Below the pieces are notes generated by a model that saw only the letters and a list, made by a program, of their open reading frames with translations, had not been told where the DNA came from and made no database searches. From the NCBI RefSeq assembly GCF_902497785.1, contig NZ_CABVHK010000010.1:124001-188000 (forward strand): DNA of 64,000 nucleotides, in the 5' to 3' direction. The position numbers and the translations under genes are program-made. The stretch's first letter is position 1. Each line of letters opens with the position of its first letter. Source of the stretch: Pseudomonas fluorescens. GTDB lineage: Bacteria; Pseudomonadota; Gammaproteobacteria; Pseudomonadales; Pseudomonadaceae. Below are positions 9,102 to 18,054 of the stretch, piece after piece.

Positions 9102-9335
9102 TGGAACAATCCTCATAAGTAATAACGGGCGGCACTTTAGCAGTTTAAGCCGCCGATTGCCCGACTCTCTGGGCGCGGCGAACGACCGTCGGTAAAAAAA
9201 TAGCCGATTAGAGCGCCACGGTACGGCACAAGCCGCTACACCTTGGGGCATAATGCCGACACTTTCATGACCACCGGGGGAATTTATCTTCATGCCCTCG
9301 TCTTTTTTCCCCTCGACTGCAGGGTTCTATTTCAG

Positions 9336-10796
9336 ATGATCAAATCTTTGCGTCCATTGTTACTGGCCGGTCTTCTTCTCCCCCTGGCCCTCCCCGTTTC
9401 AGCTGCCCCGATCAATACCGCGCTGTCGCCCAACGTCGAAAAAGCCCTGAAAGCCAGCAAGTTGCAGGACAACGCCCTGTCGCTGGTGCTGATCCCTCTG
9501 AACGGTCCGGGCACGCCAACCATCTTCAACGCTGACGTTTCGGTGAACCCGGCGTCCACGATGAAACTGGTGACCACCTATGCCGCGCTGGAAATGCTCG
9601 GCCCGAACCACCAGTGGAAAACCGAGTTCTACACCGATGGCACGCTCAGTGGCGGCATCCTCAACGGCAACCTCTACCTCAAGGGTGGCGGCGATCCGAA
9701 GCTGAACATGGAAAAACTCTGGCTGCTGATGCGCGACCTGCGCGCCAATGGCGTGACGCAGGTCACCGGAGACCTGGTGCTGGACCGCAATTTCTTCGTG
9801 CAACCGCAATTGCCCGAATTCAACGATGATGGCAACGACGAAAACAAACCGTTCCTGGTCAAACCCGACTCGCTGCTGGTCAACCTCAAGGCCTTGCGCT
9901 TTGTGGCGCGCAACGACAATGGCCGGGTGCTGATTTCGGTCGAACCGCCGATTGCCAGCATCCGCATCGAAAACCAGGTCAAAGCCGTCAATTCCAAACA
10001 ATGTGCCGGTGGCGTGCGTTACAACCCGGTGACTCAGGCCGATGGCAGCGTCACCGTGACCGTCGGCGGTCAGTTGGGTGATGGCTGCAGTTCCCAGACT
10101 TACCTGTCGCTGCTCGACCATGCGACCTACACCGCCGGTGCCGTGCGGGCGATCTGGAAGGAACTGGGCGGCAGCATCCAGGGCAAGGATGTGCTGGCGC
10201 CGACGCCGAAATCCGCCAAGGTCCTGGCTCGCGCCTTCTCGCCGGATCTCGCGGAAATCATTCGCGACATCAACAAATACAGCAACAACACCATGGCGCA
10301 GCAATTGTTCTTGAGCCTGGGCCAGAAATTCCGTACCGATGCCGACGGTGACGACGCCAAAGCCGCCCAACGGGTCGTGCGCCAGTGGCTGGCGAAGAAA
10401 GGCATCACCGCGCCGCACCTGGTGATGGAGAACGGTTCCGGCCTGTCTCGCGCCGAACGTGTGAGTGCGCGTGAAATGGCGGCGATGCTGCAAGCGGCGT
10501 GGCGCAGCCCTTACGCGGCCGAGTTCATCAGTTCGATGCCGATCGCCGGCACCGACGGCACCATGCGTAAACGCCTGAAGACCACTGCAATGCGTGGTGA
10601 AGCCCACGTCAAGACCGGCACCCTGAATACCGTGCGCGCGATTTCCGGCTTCAGCCGTGACGTCAATGGCAACACCTGGGCGGTGGTGGCGATCCTCAAC
10701 GACAAGGCGCCGTTCGGCGCGTCGTCGGTGCTGGATCAGGTGCTGCTGGACTTGTATCGCCAGCCGAAGGTGCCTGAGACCGCTTCGGTGTTGTAA
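9336..10796 (+). CDS. dacB: D-alanyl-D-alanine carboxypeptidase/endopeptidase (PBP4)
   Basis: Periplasmic class-C low-molecular-weight penicillin-binding protein that trims peptidoglycan stem peptides and cross-links. 486 aa. The signal peptide MIKSLRPLLLAGLLLPLALP ends near VSA-AP. The three active-site motifs are present: SxxK (Ser74-Lys77 in NPASTMKLV), SxN (KYSNNTM) and KTG (HVKTGTLN). The frame is open 31 codons upstream, but only the ATG at 9336 gives a signal peptide. In P. aeruginosa loss of this PBP4 de-represses AmpC; whether that holds here is unknown. Confidence 0.95.
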   Translation: MIKSLRPLLLAGLLLPLALPVSAAPINTALSPNVEKALKASKLQDNALSLVLIPLNGPGTPTIFNADVSVNPASTMKLVTTYAALEMLGPNHQWKTEFYTDGTLSGGILNGNLYLKGGGDPKLNMEKLWLLMRDLRANGVTQVTGDLVLDRNFFVQPQLPEFNDDGNDENKPFLVKPDSLLVNLKALRFVARNDNGRVLISVEPPIASIRIENQVKAVNSKQCAGGVRYNPVTQADGSVTVTVGGQLGDGCSSQTYLSLLDHATYTAGAVRAIWKELGGSIQGKDVLAPTPKSAKVLARAFSPDLAEIIRDINKYSNNTMAQQLFLSLGQKFRTDADGDDAKAAQRVVRQWLAKKGITAPHLVMENGSGLSRAERVSAREMAAMLQAAWRSPYAAEFISSMPIAGTDGTMRKRLKTTAMRGEAHVKTGTLNTVRAISGFSRDVNGNTWAVVAILNDKAPFGASSVLDQVLLDLYRQPKVPETASVL

Positions 10797-10811
10797 CCCT
10801 CCACGAAGTCA

Positions 10812-10903
10812 ATGTGGGAGCGAGCCTGCTCGCGAAAGCGGTATTTCAGTCGACACTTATATTGACTGACACGCCGCTTTCGCGAGCAGGCTCGCTCCCA
10901 CAG
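10812..10903. repeat. REP-type inverted repeat (family A)
   Basis: The 29-bp arms TGTGGGAGCGAGCCTGCTCG... (10813-10841) and mirror (10874-10902) lie between the converging dacB and diguanylate cyclase genes. Confidence 0.88.
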
Positions 10904-10919
10904 GTTCCGGCATGCAACC

Positions 10920-13310
10920 CTAATTCATCTCGCCCTCAACCCGATCCCGCCCCGCCTGCTTCGCCGCATACACCCCCGAATCCGCCCTTAGCAACAGCGC
11001 GTCAGCCCCCTCGCCGACCTGCCAACTGGCAATCCCGAAACTGGCGGTGACGATGCCGACGTCGTCGATCGGCGAGCTGCGCAGGCCTTGCCACAACTCC
11101 AGGGCCAGCACACGCGCCTGCTCGGCATCGATGTCCGGGCAGAGCACCATGAACTCCTCACCGCCGAGGCGACAGAACACGTCAGTGCGCCGCAGCCGTT
11201 GGCCGATGCGCTCGCACACCGCCTGCAACACCCGATCGCCCACCGCATGGCCATGCAGATCGTTGATCCGTTTGAAGTGATCGATGTCGAGCATGATCAC
11301 CGCCAACTCGCCGCCGCCACGTTCGACCCGGGCCATTTCGGTGGTCAGGCGCTCCTGAAAATAGCGGCGGTTATGGATCCCGGTGAGCGAGTCGGTAATC
11401 GACAGCGCCCGCAGCTCTTCTTCCACCCGCTTGAGGTCGGAGATGTCCGAGACGTAGCCATGCCACAACACGCCGCCGCCCGGCAGCTCCTCCGGCGTCG
11501 CTTCGCCACGGACCCAGCGCGTGCCCCGCACCGGCAGCTGCACGCGGTACTCCTCACGCCACGGGCTGATCGTGTCCGCCGACGCCCGGATCGAGGCGCG
11601 GACCCGAGAGACGTCCTGTGGATGGATCCGGCCGAAAATCGCTTCAGCGTTGAGCAGCAGCACGTCTGGTTCAAGCTCATAGATTTCGCGGATGCCATCA
11701 CTGGCGTAAATCACACTGAAGCGTCCGTCGAACTCCATTTTGAACTGGTAGATCCCGCCGGGCACATGGGCGCTGAGCTTCTTCAACAACATGTCCCGGG
11801 CCGCCAGCGCTTCATACACCCGCTTGCGTTCGGTGACGTCAAAACAGATCGCCAGGTGGCCGACCCACAAACCTTGCTCGTCGAGCACCGGAGTTGCCAG
11901 CATATTCACAGTCAGATGACTGCCGTCGCCACGAATCACCGTCCATTCCCGCGCTTCGTGACCACCTTGCTCGCCGCCTTCTACCAACATCGCCTGACAG
12001 GTCGGAATGGGCTTGCCGTAGCGCGCGCTCAATTCCGCCGAACGCGCTGCGAGTTCCCGGGGCAGGTGCAGGTTTTCCAGGGTCATGTGTCCGACCACGT
12101 CCTGGCTGGAATAACCGAGCATCTGCTCCGCCCCGGCATTGAACGTGCTGATGACGCCGCGAAGGTCGGTGGCGATGATCGCCACTTGCGTCGCTGCATT
12201 CAGCACGCCACGCAACTGCCCATGGGTGCCACGCAGCTCCTGCTCCCGAGCGCGCAATTCCTGAGTCCGCTGCTCGACCATTTTCAGCGCCCGCTGACGC
12301 TGGCTGACCAGCACGTAGAGCAGCGCACTGAGCAACAGACTGAGCAAGCCACCCAGCACCACCAGACTGGTCACTGATGAATGATTGGCTTGCAGAAAGG
12401 TCTCGCTGGGCTGGATGTCCACTTGATAGTCATGGTCGGCCAGCCGCAGCAAGCGGGTCGCGGACAACTCACTGGCCGCCGGTGCGTTGGGGGTTTCATA
12501 CAGCACTTCGTGCTGGTCGTCGGTGGACAGGTCGAGAATGCGCACCGAGAGGTAGTCGCGGGCTGCTTCCGGCAGCCCGTCTGCCAGCAACTGGCGCATG
12601 CTGATCACCGCCATGACATAGCCATAAGGTCGGCTGGCCGGCTGTTCACGGGACACGACCGGCGCGACCAACAGCACGCCCCGCGCGTAGGCCGGTTCGA
12701 TACTGACCAGATGCATCGGTTGCGACACCGCCAGTCGGCCATGCCGGTCGGCCCGTTCCAGGGTGGAGCGGCGCAAGGGTTGAGCCAGCAAGTCGTAGCC
12801 CAGCGGCGCGCCCAGTTTGCTTTGGGTCTGGCTATACAGCACCACCACGTACTCGTCCCGCTCGGCCGCCAAGTGCAATTGGCCGTTGGCATCGAGCTCG
12901 CGAATGCTGAAATCGGACAAACCCTGCTCCCGCACCTGGCGCTCGAACGCTGGACGCTCGGCAGCGCTGACGCGTCGGGCAAATGAATAGGCCTGGGTTC
13001 GGTGCAGCAAAGGGTGGGTGTATCCGTCGAATTCCGCACGGTCGACCGTGTCGGAATTGGCAAAGAACCGGCGCAGGCCGTCAAGGCGCTGCTCCTGATC
13101 TTCGAAACGTTCTTCGATACGGCTGTAACGCTCACTGGCCAGCAGTTGGAAACGTTGCCGCAATTGTTGGTGAAACAGGTTCAGTGTCGACCAGGCCAGC
13201 AACCCCGTGAGAAGTCCGCCGACGACCAATACCAGAAGCGCGACCAGCCAGGCCGAAGCATCTTCACTGATGAAACCCAGAATCTTCGGGCGCACGGCCT
13301 GCAACGACAT
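10920..13310 (-). CDS. Membrane diguanylate cyclase (CHASE-PAS-PAS-GGDEF)
   Basis: Makes the second messenger c-di-GMP in response to an extracytoplasmic signal. 796 aa. Order: TM1 about 20-46; periplasmic CHASE-type domain about 70-290, with FARRVSAAERPAFER and GYDLLAQPLRRSTLERA; TM2 about 305-330; a short coiled coil rich in Arg/Glu; two PAS domains, the first with IATDLRGVISTFNAGAEQML; and a C-terminal GGDEF domain. The active site is GGEEF, with RRTD five residues before it as a product-inhibition I-site. No EAL domain. Stands alone between dacB and rlmL. Confidence 0.93.
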   Translation of the reverse strand: MSLQAVRPKILGFISEDASAWLVALLVLVVGGLLTGLLAWSTLNLFHQQLRQRFQLLASERYSRIEERFEDQEQRLDGLRRFFANSDTVDRAEFDGYTHPLLHRTQAYSFARRVSAAERPAFERQVREQGLSDFSIRELDANGQLHLAAERDEYVVVLYSQTQSKLGAPLGYDLLAQPLRRSTLERADRHGRLAVSQPMHLVSIEPAYARGVLLVAPVVSREQPASRPYGYVMAVISMRQLLADGLPEAARDYLSVRILDLSTDDQHEVLYETPNAPAASELSATRLLRLADHDYQVDIQPSETFLQANHSSVTSLVVLGGLLSLLLSALLYVLVSQRQRALKMVEQRTQELRAREQELRGTHGQLRGVLNAATQVAIIATDLRGVISTFNAGAEQMLGYSSQDVVGHMTLENLHLPRELAARSAELSARYGKPIPTCQAMLVEGGEQGGHEAREWTVIRGDGSHLTVNMLATPVLDEQGLWVGHLAICFDVTERKRVYEALAARDMLLKKLSAHVPGGIYQFKMEFDGRFSVIYASDGIREIYELEPDVLLLNAEAIFGRIHPQDVSRVRASIRASADTISPWREEYRVQLPVRGTRWVRGEATPEELPGGGVLWHGYVSDISDLKRVEEELRALSITDSLTGIHNRRYFQERLTTEMARVERGGGELAVIMLDIDHFKRINDLHGHAVGDRVLQAVCERIGQRLRRTDVFCRLGGEEFMVLCPDIDAEQARVLALELWQGLRSSPIDDVGIVTASFGIASWQVGEGADALLLRADSGVYAAKQAGRDRVEGEMN

Positions 13311-13406
13311 AGAGGCAACTCAAAACGCCAGGTGCCGGAAAAGCCCATTGGCCATGGTTGAGTTATAGCTATTAGCCATCAATTTGACCAGTACAGAAAC
13401 AGCGTT

Positions 13407-13534
13407 CTGTAGGAGCAGCCGGTCGACGCTCGACTGCTCGCGAAAATCGCCGGACAACGCGTTCATTCAGAATGCACGCGTCACCGTTTACGACCATCGC
13501 GAGCAATCGAGCATCGACCGACTGCTCCTACAGG
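13407..13534. repeat. Degenerate REP-type inverted repeat (family A-like)
   Basis: Outer arms CTGTAGGAGCAGCCGGTCGA and TCGACCGACTGCTCCTACAG are near mirrors with inner TGCTCGCGA and TCGCGAGCA. The core differs from the other family A copies. It lies between the divergent cyclase gene and the end of rlmL. Confidence 0.7.
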
Positions 13535-13543
13535 CTCCAGTGG

Positions 13544-15820
13544 TCAACGCGCCATGATTTTCCAGGCGCGGTGGATCTTGCCGTTGCGGGAAAAATCCGG
13601 ATCGATAGTCTGGGCGGTGATCTCTTCGACTGCGTAACGCTCAGTGAGATTGGCTTCCAGCTCGAACTTGCGGAAGTTGTTGGAGAAGTACAATACGCCG
13701 CCGGTTGCCAGTCGCGCCATGGCCAGGTCGATCAACTGCACCTGATCACGCTGCACGTCGAAGATGCCTTCCATGCGCTTGGAGTTGGAGAAGGTCGGCG
13801 GGTCGATGAAGATCAGGTCGTACTCGTCACGACAGGCCTCCAGCCACACCATCACGTCGCCCTGCTCCAGACGGTTCTTGTCGGAAAAACCGTTCAGCGA
13901 CAGGTTGCGACGCGCCCAGTCGAGGTAGGTTTTCGACAAATCGACACTGGTGGTACTGCGGGCACCGCCCTTTGCCGCGTGCACGCTGGCGGTCGCGGTA
14001 TAGCAATACAGGTTGAGGAAGCGCTTGCCGGCCGCCTCTTTCTGGATGCGCATACGCATCGGCCGGTGATCGAGGAACAGCCCGGTGTCGAGGTAGTCCG
14101 TGAGGTTGACCAGCAGCTTCACGCCACCTTCATTGACCTCGACGAATTTGCCCTGCGCGGCCTGGCGTTCGTACTGCTTGGTGCCGCTCTGGCGCTCGCG
14201 GCGCTTGACCACCACGCGGCTCTTGTCGATGTTCAAGGCCTGCGGAATGGCTGCCAGGGCATCGAACATGCGCGCCGAGGCTTTTTCCGGGTCGATGGAC
14301 TTCGGCGCGGCGTATTCTTGGACGTGCACCCAATCCTGATACAGGTCGATGGCCATGGAATATTCCGGCATGTCGGCATCGTAGACGCGGTAGCAGTCAA
14401 TGCCTTCACGCTTGACCCATTTGCCCAGCGCCTTGAGATTTTTTTGCAGACGATTGGCGAACATCTGCCCGCCTTCGCTCAAGCGCGGTTGCTCGATCAC
14501 TACCGGGGCCGGTTTGATCGGGTTGCCGTTCTTGTTGTACTTCTCGTACTTGCCCGGCACTACATCGTTGCCGGCGACTTCGACTTCAGCTTGAACGTGT
14601 TCACGCTCGGCCTGACGCTGTTCCGGGGTGCGGCGTTCGCCGGTGACGAACTGGTCCGGGGTGACTTTGATCAGCAGCAACTTGCACGGCAAAGCGCCGT
14701 TCCAGAATGAATACTGTTTGTGGCTGCGGATGCCCATGCGCTTGCCCAGGTCCGGGGCGCCGGTGAACACCGCCGCTTCCCAGTTCAGGCAGGCCTGACG
14801 CAGACGCTCGCCGAGGTTCTGGTAAAGGTAAAGCAGGCTTGCCTCGTCGCCCAGACGCTCGCCGTACGGCGGGTTGCAGATCACCAGGCCTTTCTGGTTC
14901 TGGTCCGGACGCGGCTCGAATGTACCGACTTCGCCTTGGTAAATCTTGATCCACTCGCTCAGGCCGGCACGCTCGACGTTGTTGCGACCGGGTTGAATCA
15001 GGCGCGGGTCGGCTTCGTAACCGCGAATCCACAGCGGCGGCTTGGCCAGACCGGCGGCGGCGCGCTCGGTGGCTTCTTCGTGGAGTTTTTTCCACAGCGC
15101 CGGCACGTGGCCGAGCCAGGCGGTGAAGCCCCACTGCTCGCGACGCAGGTTCGGCGCCATATCGGCGGCGATCATCGCGGCTTCGACGAGGAACGTACCG
15201 ACACCGCACATGGGGTCGGCCAGTGCGCCGCCATCGGCCGCGATGCGTGGCCAACCGGAACGAATCAGAATCGCCGCTGCGAGGTTTTCCTTCAGCGGCG
15301 CCGCGCCCTGCTGCAGGCGATAACCGCGCTGGTGCAGGCTGTGGCCGGAGAGGTCGAGGGAGAGAATCGCTTCGCCACGGTCCAGGCGCAGGTGAATGCG
15401 CAGGTCCGGGTTGAGTTTGTCGATGGACGGACGATCGCCTTGCGGGGTGCGCAGTTTGTCGACGATGGCGTCTTTGACTTTCAGGGCGCCGAAGTGCGTG
15501 TTGTCGATGCCCGAGCCGTGGCCGCTGAACTCGACGGCCAGGGTGCCGTCGTTGAGCATGTGGTCTTGCCACTCGATGTCGAGCACGCCGTGGTACAGGT
15601 CTTCGGCATCCTTCATCGGGAAACGCTTGAGCACCAGCAGCACCCGGTTCGCCAGACGCGACCACAGGCACAGGCGATAAGCGGTTTCCATAGTTGCCAT
15701 GCCGCGCACGGCAGAGGTGTGCTCACGTGCTTCTTCAAGGCCAAGCCCGACGGCTTCCTCGATCAGCAGGCCTTCAAGGCCTTTAGGGCAGGTGAGGAAG
15801 ATTTCGAATTGATCAGACAT
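13544..15820 (-). CDS. rlmL: Bifunctional 23S rRNA methyltransferase RlmKL
   Basis: Modifies 23S rRNA at G2069 (m7G, RlmK part) and G2445 (m2G, RlmL part), E. coli numbering. 758 aa, the length of the fused enzyme. The N-terminal THUMP region (FEIFLTCPKGLEGLL) leads to the first Rossmann methyltransferase with DPMCGVGTFLVEAA and the NPPYGERL catalytic motif. The second methyltransferase in the C-terminal half has NLYCYTATASVHAAKGGA and IFIDPPTFSNSKRM. Start ATG at 15820, diverging from rmf across a 530-base gap. Confidence 0.96.
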   Translation of the reverse strand: MSDQFEIFLTCPKGLEGLLIEEAVGLGLEEAREHTSAVRGMATMETAYRLCLWSRLANRVLLVLKRFPMKDAEDLYHGVLDIEWQDHMLNDGTLAVEFSGHGSGIDNTHFGALKVKDAIVDKLRTPQGDRPSIDKLNPDLRIHLRLDRGEAILSLDLSGHSLHQRGYRLQQGAAPLKENLAAAILIRSGWPRIAADGGALADPMCGVGTFLVEAAMIAADMAPNLRREQWGFTAWLGHVPALWKKLHEEATERAAAGLAKPPLWIRGYEADPRLIQPGRNNVERAGLSEWIKIYQGEVGTFEPRPDQNQKGLVICNPPYGERLGDEASLLYLYQNLGERLRQACLNWEAAVFTGAPDLGKRMGIRSHKQYSFWNGALPCKLLLIKVTPDQFVTGERRTPEQRQAEREHVQAEVEVAGNDVVPGKYEKYNKNGNPIKPAPVVIEQPRLSEGGQMFANRLQKNLKALGKWVKREGIDCYRVYDADMPEYSMAIDLYQDWVHVQEYAAPKSIDPEKASARMFDALAAIPQALNIDKSRVVVKRRERQSGTKQYERQAAQGKFVEVNEGGVKLLVNLTDYLDTGLFLDHRPMRMRIQKEAAGKRFLNLYCYTATASVHAAKGGARSTTSVDLSKTYLDWARRNLSLNGFSDKNRLEQGDVMVWLEACRDEYDLIFIDPPTFSNSKRMEGIFDVQRDQVQLIDLAMARLATGGVLYFSNNFRKFELEANLTERYAVEEITAQTIDPDFSRNGKIHRAWKIMAR

Positions 15821-16247
15821 TGGACTTTCAGAACCTTTGGCGAGTGGAACGGCAACGCATTGCCGGTCCGGTTTTCAATCAGGCGCTTTTCTAAAAGAAC
15901 GCCCGCGTGGCACGAAGGTGTGCCGTTCCACCCTTGCTGCCCGGGTTAAAAGAGCTTAGATGCAAGGACAGATAAAAAAGTTGATGCAACAAAATGTCAT
16001 AAGTCGACCCTTCGTCGAATAGTGCTCAGCGCAACACGAGCCATTCTCACTAAAGGATTACCCCCGTCATGCTTGGGGGGCGCCGATCATACAGGGCTTT
16101 GCTTAATAAATACCGGCCAAATATCGTGTTACTTATGGCCATACCATCTTTAACGTTACGTCCTTATGACAAAACGATCATTCCCTCGATGTGACGCATT
16201 GGTTAGAACTCAACACAGGTTGGCGCCACAACGGACGTCAACACCTT
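15821..16247. other. Long intergenic region between rlmL and rmf
   Basis: About 430 bases with lower GC than the flanking genes and no convincing reading frame. It should hold the divergent promoters. A GC-rich hairpin-like stretch lies at 16063-16085 (ACCCCCGTCATGCTTGGGGG). No confident sigma-70 or sigma-38 box could be assigned by eye. Confidence 0.5.
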
Positions 16248-16350
16248 GGCTCGCCACGCCGGCAGCGAGCCTCCCAACGGCAGACATTTCTGCCAGACCT
16301 CGATTGAGGTCGACGCGATAAATACAGTCAACAAGTGAGGGCAACACCCT
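16248..16350 (+). promoter_or_regulatory. Structured leader of rmf: three stem-loops plus ribosome-site hairpin
   Basis: Three perfect stem-loops follow one another. SL1 is GGCTCGC/GCGAGCC (16248-16271, 10-base loop). SL2 is GGCAGA-CATT-TCTGCC (16279-16294). SL3 is GACCTC-GATT-GAGGTC (16296-16311). The ribosome site GTGAGGG is directly followed by CAACA and CCCT, so AGGG can pair with CCCT just before the ATG (16338-16350). Transcription across this stretch is inferred. Confidence 0.5.
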
Positions 16351-16566
16351 ATGAGAAGACTTAAGCGTGATCCGTTGGAAAGAGCATTTTTACGCGGATA
16401 TCAATATGGCGTTGGTGGCAAATCCCGTGAGCTTTGCCCATTTACTCTACCGTCGGTACGTCAAGCCTGGATCAACGGCTGGCGAGAAGGACGCGGCGAC
16501 AACTGGGACGGTATGACCGGCACTGCGGGAATCCACAGACTCAACGAACTTCACGCCGTCGGCTGA
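16351..16566 (+). CDS. rmf: Ribosome modulation factor
   Basis: Binds 70S ribosomes in stationary phase and promotes 100S dimer formation (hibernation). 71 aa, basic, with the family sequence MRRLKRDPLERAFLRGYQYG and WINGWREGRGDNWDG. GTGAGGG lies upstream of the ATG. The gene is a single unit with a terminator 84 bases on. In enterics it is induced by ppGpp and slow growth; the structured leader here suggests post-transcriptional control. Confidence 0.95.
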   Translation: MRRLKRDPLERAFLRGYQYGVGGKSRELCPFTLPSVRQAWINGWREGRGDNWDGMTGTAGIHRLNELHAVG

Positions 16567-16650
16567 CACAGGGCACACATTCCGACACGACAACCTGATT
16601 ACGTAACGACTTACCACGCACGCCCCATCCGGGCGGCGGGCTTCGGCCCA

Positions 16651-16677
16651 GGGGCTCCTTCGAGGAGCCCTTTTTTA
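16651..16677 (+). terminator. Intrinsic terminator after rmf
   Basis: GGGCTCCTTCGAGGAGCCC followed by TTTTTT, with a UUCG-type tetraloop. Confidence 0.93.
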
Positions 16678-16700
16678 TGCGTTCAATTCGACACATTTTC

Positions 16701-16790
16701 CCGTAGGAGCTGCCGAAGGCTGCGATCTTTTGATCTTGCTTTTGAAAAAAATCAAGGTCATAAGATCGCAGCCTTCGGCAGCTCCTACGG
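16701..16790. repeat. REP-type inverted repeat (family B)
   Basis: The 29-bp arms CCGTAGGAGCTGCCGAAGGC... (16701-16729) and mirror (16762-16790) lie between the converging rmf and pyrD genes. Confidence 0.88.
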
Positions 16791-16806
16791 GGGTGTGTGT
16801 GTTCAG

Positions 16807-17826
16807 TCAGCGCAACGCGGCGATGGCGTCGACGGACTCGCGAATCAGCGCCGGGCCCTTGTAGATAAAGCCGGAATAGAGCTGCACCAGGCTCGCCCCT
16901 GCCGCAATTTTCTCGGCGGCATGCTTGCCTTCGGTAATACCGCCCACGGCAATGATCGGCAAGCGACCGGCCAATTCTGCCGCCAGCACCTTCACGGTGT
17001 GGGTGCTCTTGTCGCGCACCGGTGCGCCGGACAAACCGCCCGCCTCGTCACCGTGCTCCCTCCCTTCGACGCCGACGCGGCTCAGGGTGGTGTTGGTGGC
17101 GATGACCGCGTCCATCCCGGTTTCAACCAGCGCTTGAGCGACTTGCGCGGTTTCTTCATCGGTCATGTCCGGCGCGATCTTGATCGCCAGCGGCACATGC
17201 TTGCCATGACGCAATGCCAGTTCCGCGCGACGGGCCGCCAGATCTGCGAGCAATTGCTTGAGCGAGTCACCGAACTGCAGGCTGCGCAGGCCCGGCGTGT
17301 TCGGCGAGCTGACGTTGACTGTCACGTAACTGGCGTGGGCGTAAACCTTGTCCAGGCAGATCAGGTAATCATCGACGGCACGCTCGACCGGGGTGTCGAA
17401 GTTCTTGCCGATATTGATCCCCAGCACGCCCTTGTATTTGGCCGCTGCCACTCGGGTCAGCAAGTGATCGACGCCGAGGTTGTTGAACCCCATGCGGTTG
17501 ATGATCGCCTCGGCTTCCGGCAGACGAAAAATCCGCGGTTTCGGATTGCCCGGCTGCGGACGCGGGGTGATGGTGCCGATCTCGACAAAGCCGAAACCCA
17601 ACTGGGCAAAACCGTCGATGGCCGCGCCGTTCTTGTCCAGACCTGCCGCCAGCCCCACCGGGTTCGGGAACTCAAGCCCCATGACGCTCACCGGCATTTT
17701 CGCCGGGGCCTTGCACAGCAAACCGTTGAGGCCCAAACGCCCGCCCGCGCCGATCAGGTCCAGGGACAGATCGTGGGAGGTTTCCGGGGAAAGTTTGAAC
17801 AACAGCTGACGGGCCAGGGTGTACAT
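16807..17826 (-). CDS. pyrD: Dihydroorotate dehydrogenase (quinone), class 2
   Basis: Membrane-associated FMN enzyme oxidising dihydroorotate to orotate with quinone, the fourth step of pyrimidine synthesis. 339 aa. It has the N-terminal amphipathic extension of class 2 (MYTLARQLLFKLSPETSHD), IGTITPRPQPGNPKPR, NRMGFNN, and the catalytic serine in VNVSSPNTPGLRSLQ. Start ATG at 17826. It diverges from nasS, whose sigma-54 promoter lies about 95 bases away. Confidence 0.96.
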   Translation of the reverse strand: MYTLARQLLFKLSPETSHDLSLDLIGAGGRLGLNGLLCKAPAKMPVSVMGLEFPNPVGLAAGLDKNGAAIDGFAQLGFGFVEIGTITPRPQPGNPKPRIFRLPEAEAIINRMGFNNLGVDHLLTRVAAAKYKGVLGINIGKNFDTPVERAVDDYLICLDKVYAHASYVTVNVSSPNTPGLRSLQFGDSLKQLLADLAARRAELALRHGKHVPLAIKIAPDMTDEETAQVAQALVETGMDAVIATNTTLSRVGVEGREHGDEAGGLSGAPVRDKSTHTVKVLAAELAGRLPIIAVGGITEGKHAAEKIAAGASLVQLYSGFIYKGPALIRESVDAIAALR

Positions 17827-17919
17827 GGGCGGCGTGGTCTCGATGGGCGACGAAAGAGGCCGGGATTATAGCCGGGCATCGACGTCGCAAGCGAGGCGCG
17901 CAACGAAAACAGCGGGCGA

Positions 17920-17935
17920 TGGCATATGCCTTGCA
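17920..17935 (+). promoter_or_regulatory. Sigma-54 promoter of nasS-nasT
   Basis: TGGCATATGCCTTGCA matches the -24/-12 consensus TGGCAC-N5-TTGCA with one mismatch and exact GG-N10-GC spacing. The start of transcription would fall near 17945, just before the ANTAR-type hairpins. Confidence 0.75.
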
Positions 17936-17951
17936 CCAGCCAACCCACAGC

Positions 17952-17992
17952 ACTCATGCCAACGACGGGATGAGTCGAAAGACAAAGGCGTC
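17952..17992 (+). promoter_or_regulatory. ANTAR-type two-hexaloop leader of nasS-nasT
   Basis: P1 (17952-17975): stem ACTCAT/ATGAGT and CC/GG around one G-G mismatch, hexaloop AACGAC. P2 (17981-17992): GAC-AAAGGC-GTC. Both loops have A at position 1 and G at position 4, the signature bound by ANTAR proteins. The 3' side of P2 overlaps the first arm of the terminator that follows, so the two folds exclude each other. Confidence 0.75.
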
Positions 17993-18039
17993 GTCACAAG
18001 GCTTTGCGTGCGCAAGGGCCCGGGACGACGCTTTTTTTT
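17988..18039 (+). terminator. Attenuator terminator before nasS
   Basis: Arms GCGTCGTC (17988-17995) and GACGACGC (18024-18031) are perfect complements followed by eight T. It lies 16 bases before the nasS start, so transcription must pass it to express nasS-nasT. Confidence 0.82.
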
Positions 18040-18054
18040 GGAAGGTGCTCAGTC

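Noticed and set aside
15895..15925. TGGCAC...GTGC near rlmL as another sigma-54 promoter
   Set aside because: TGGCACGAAGGTGTGC has GG-N11-GC instead of N10, and rlmL is a housekeeping gene.
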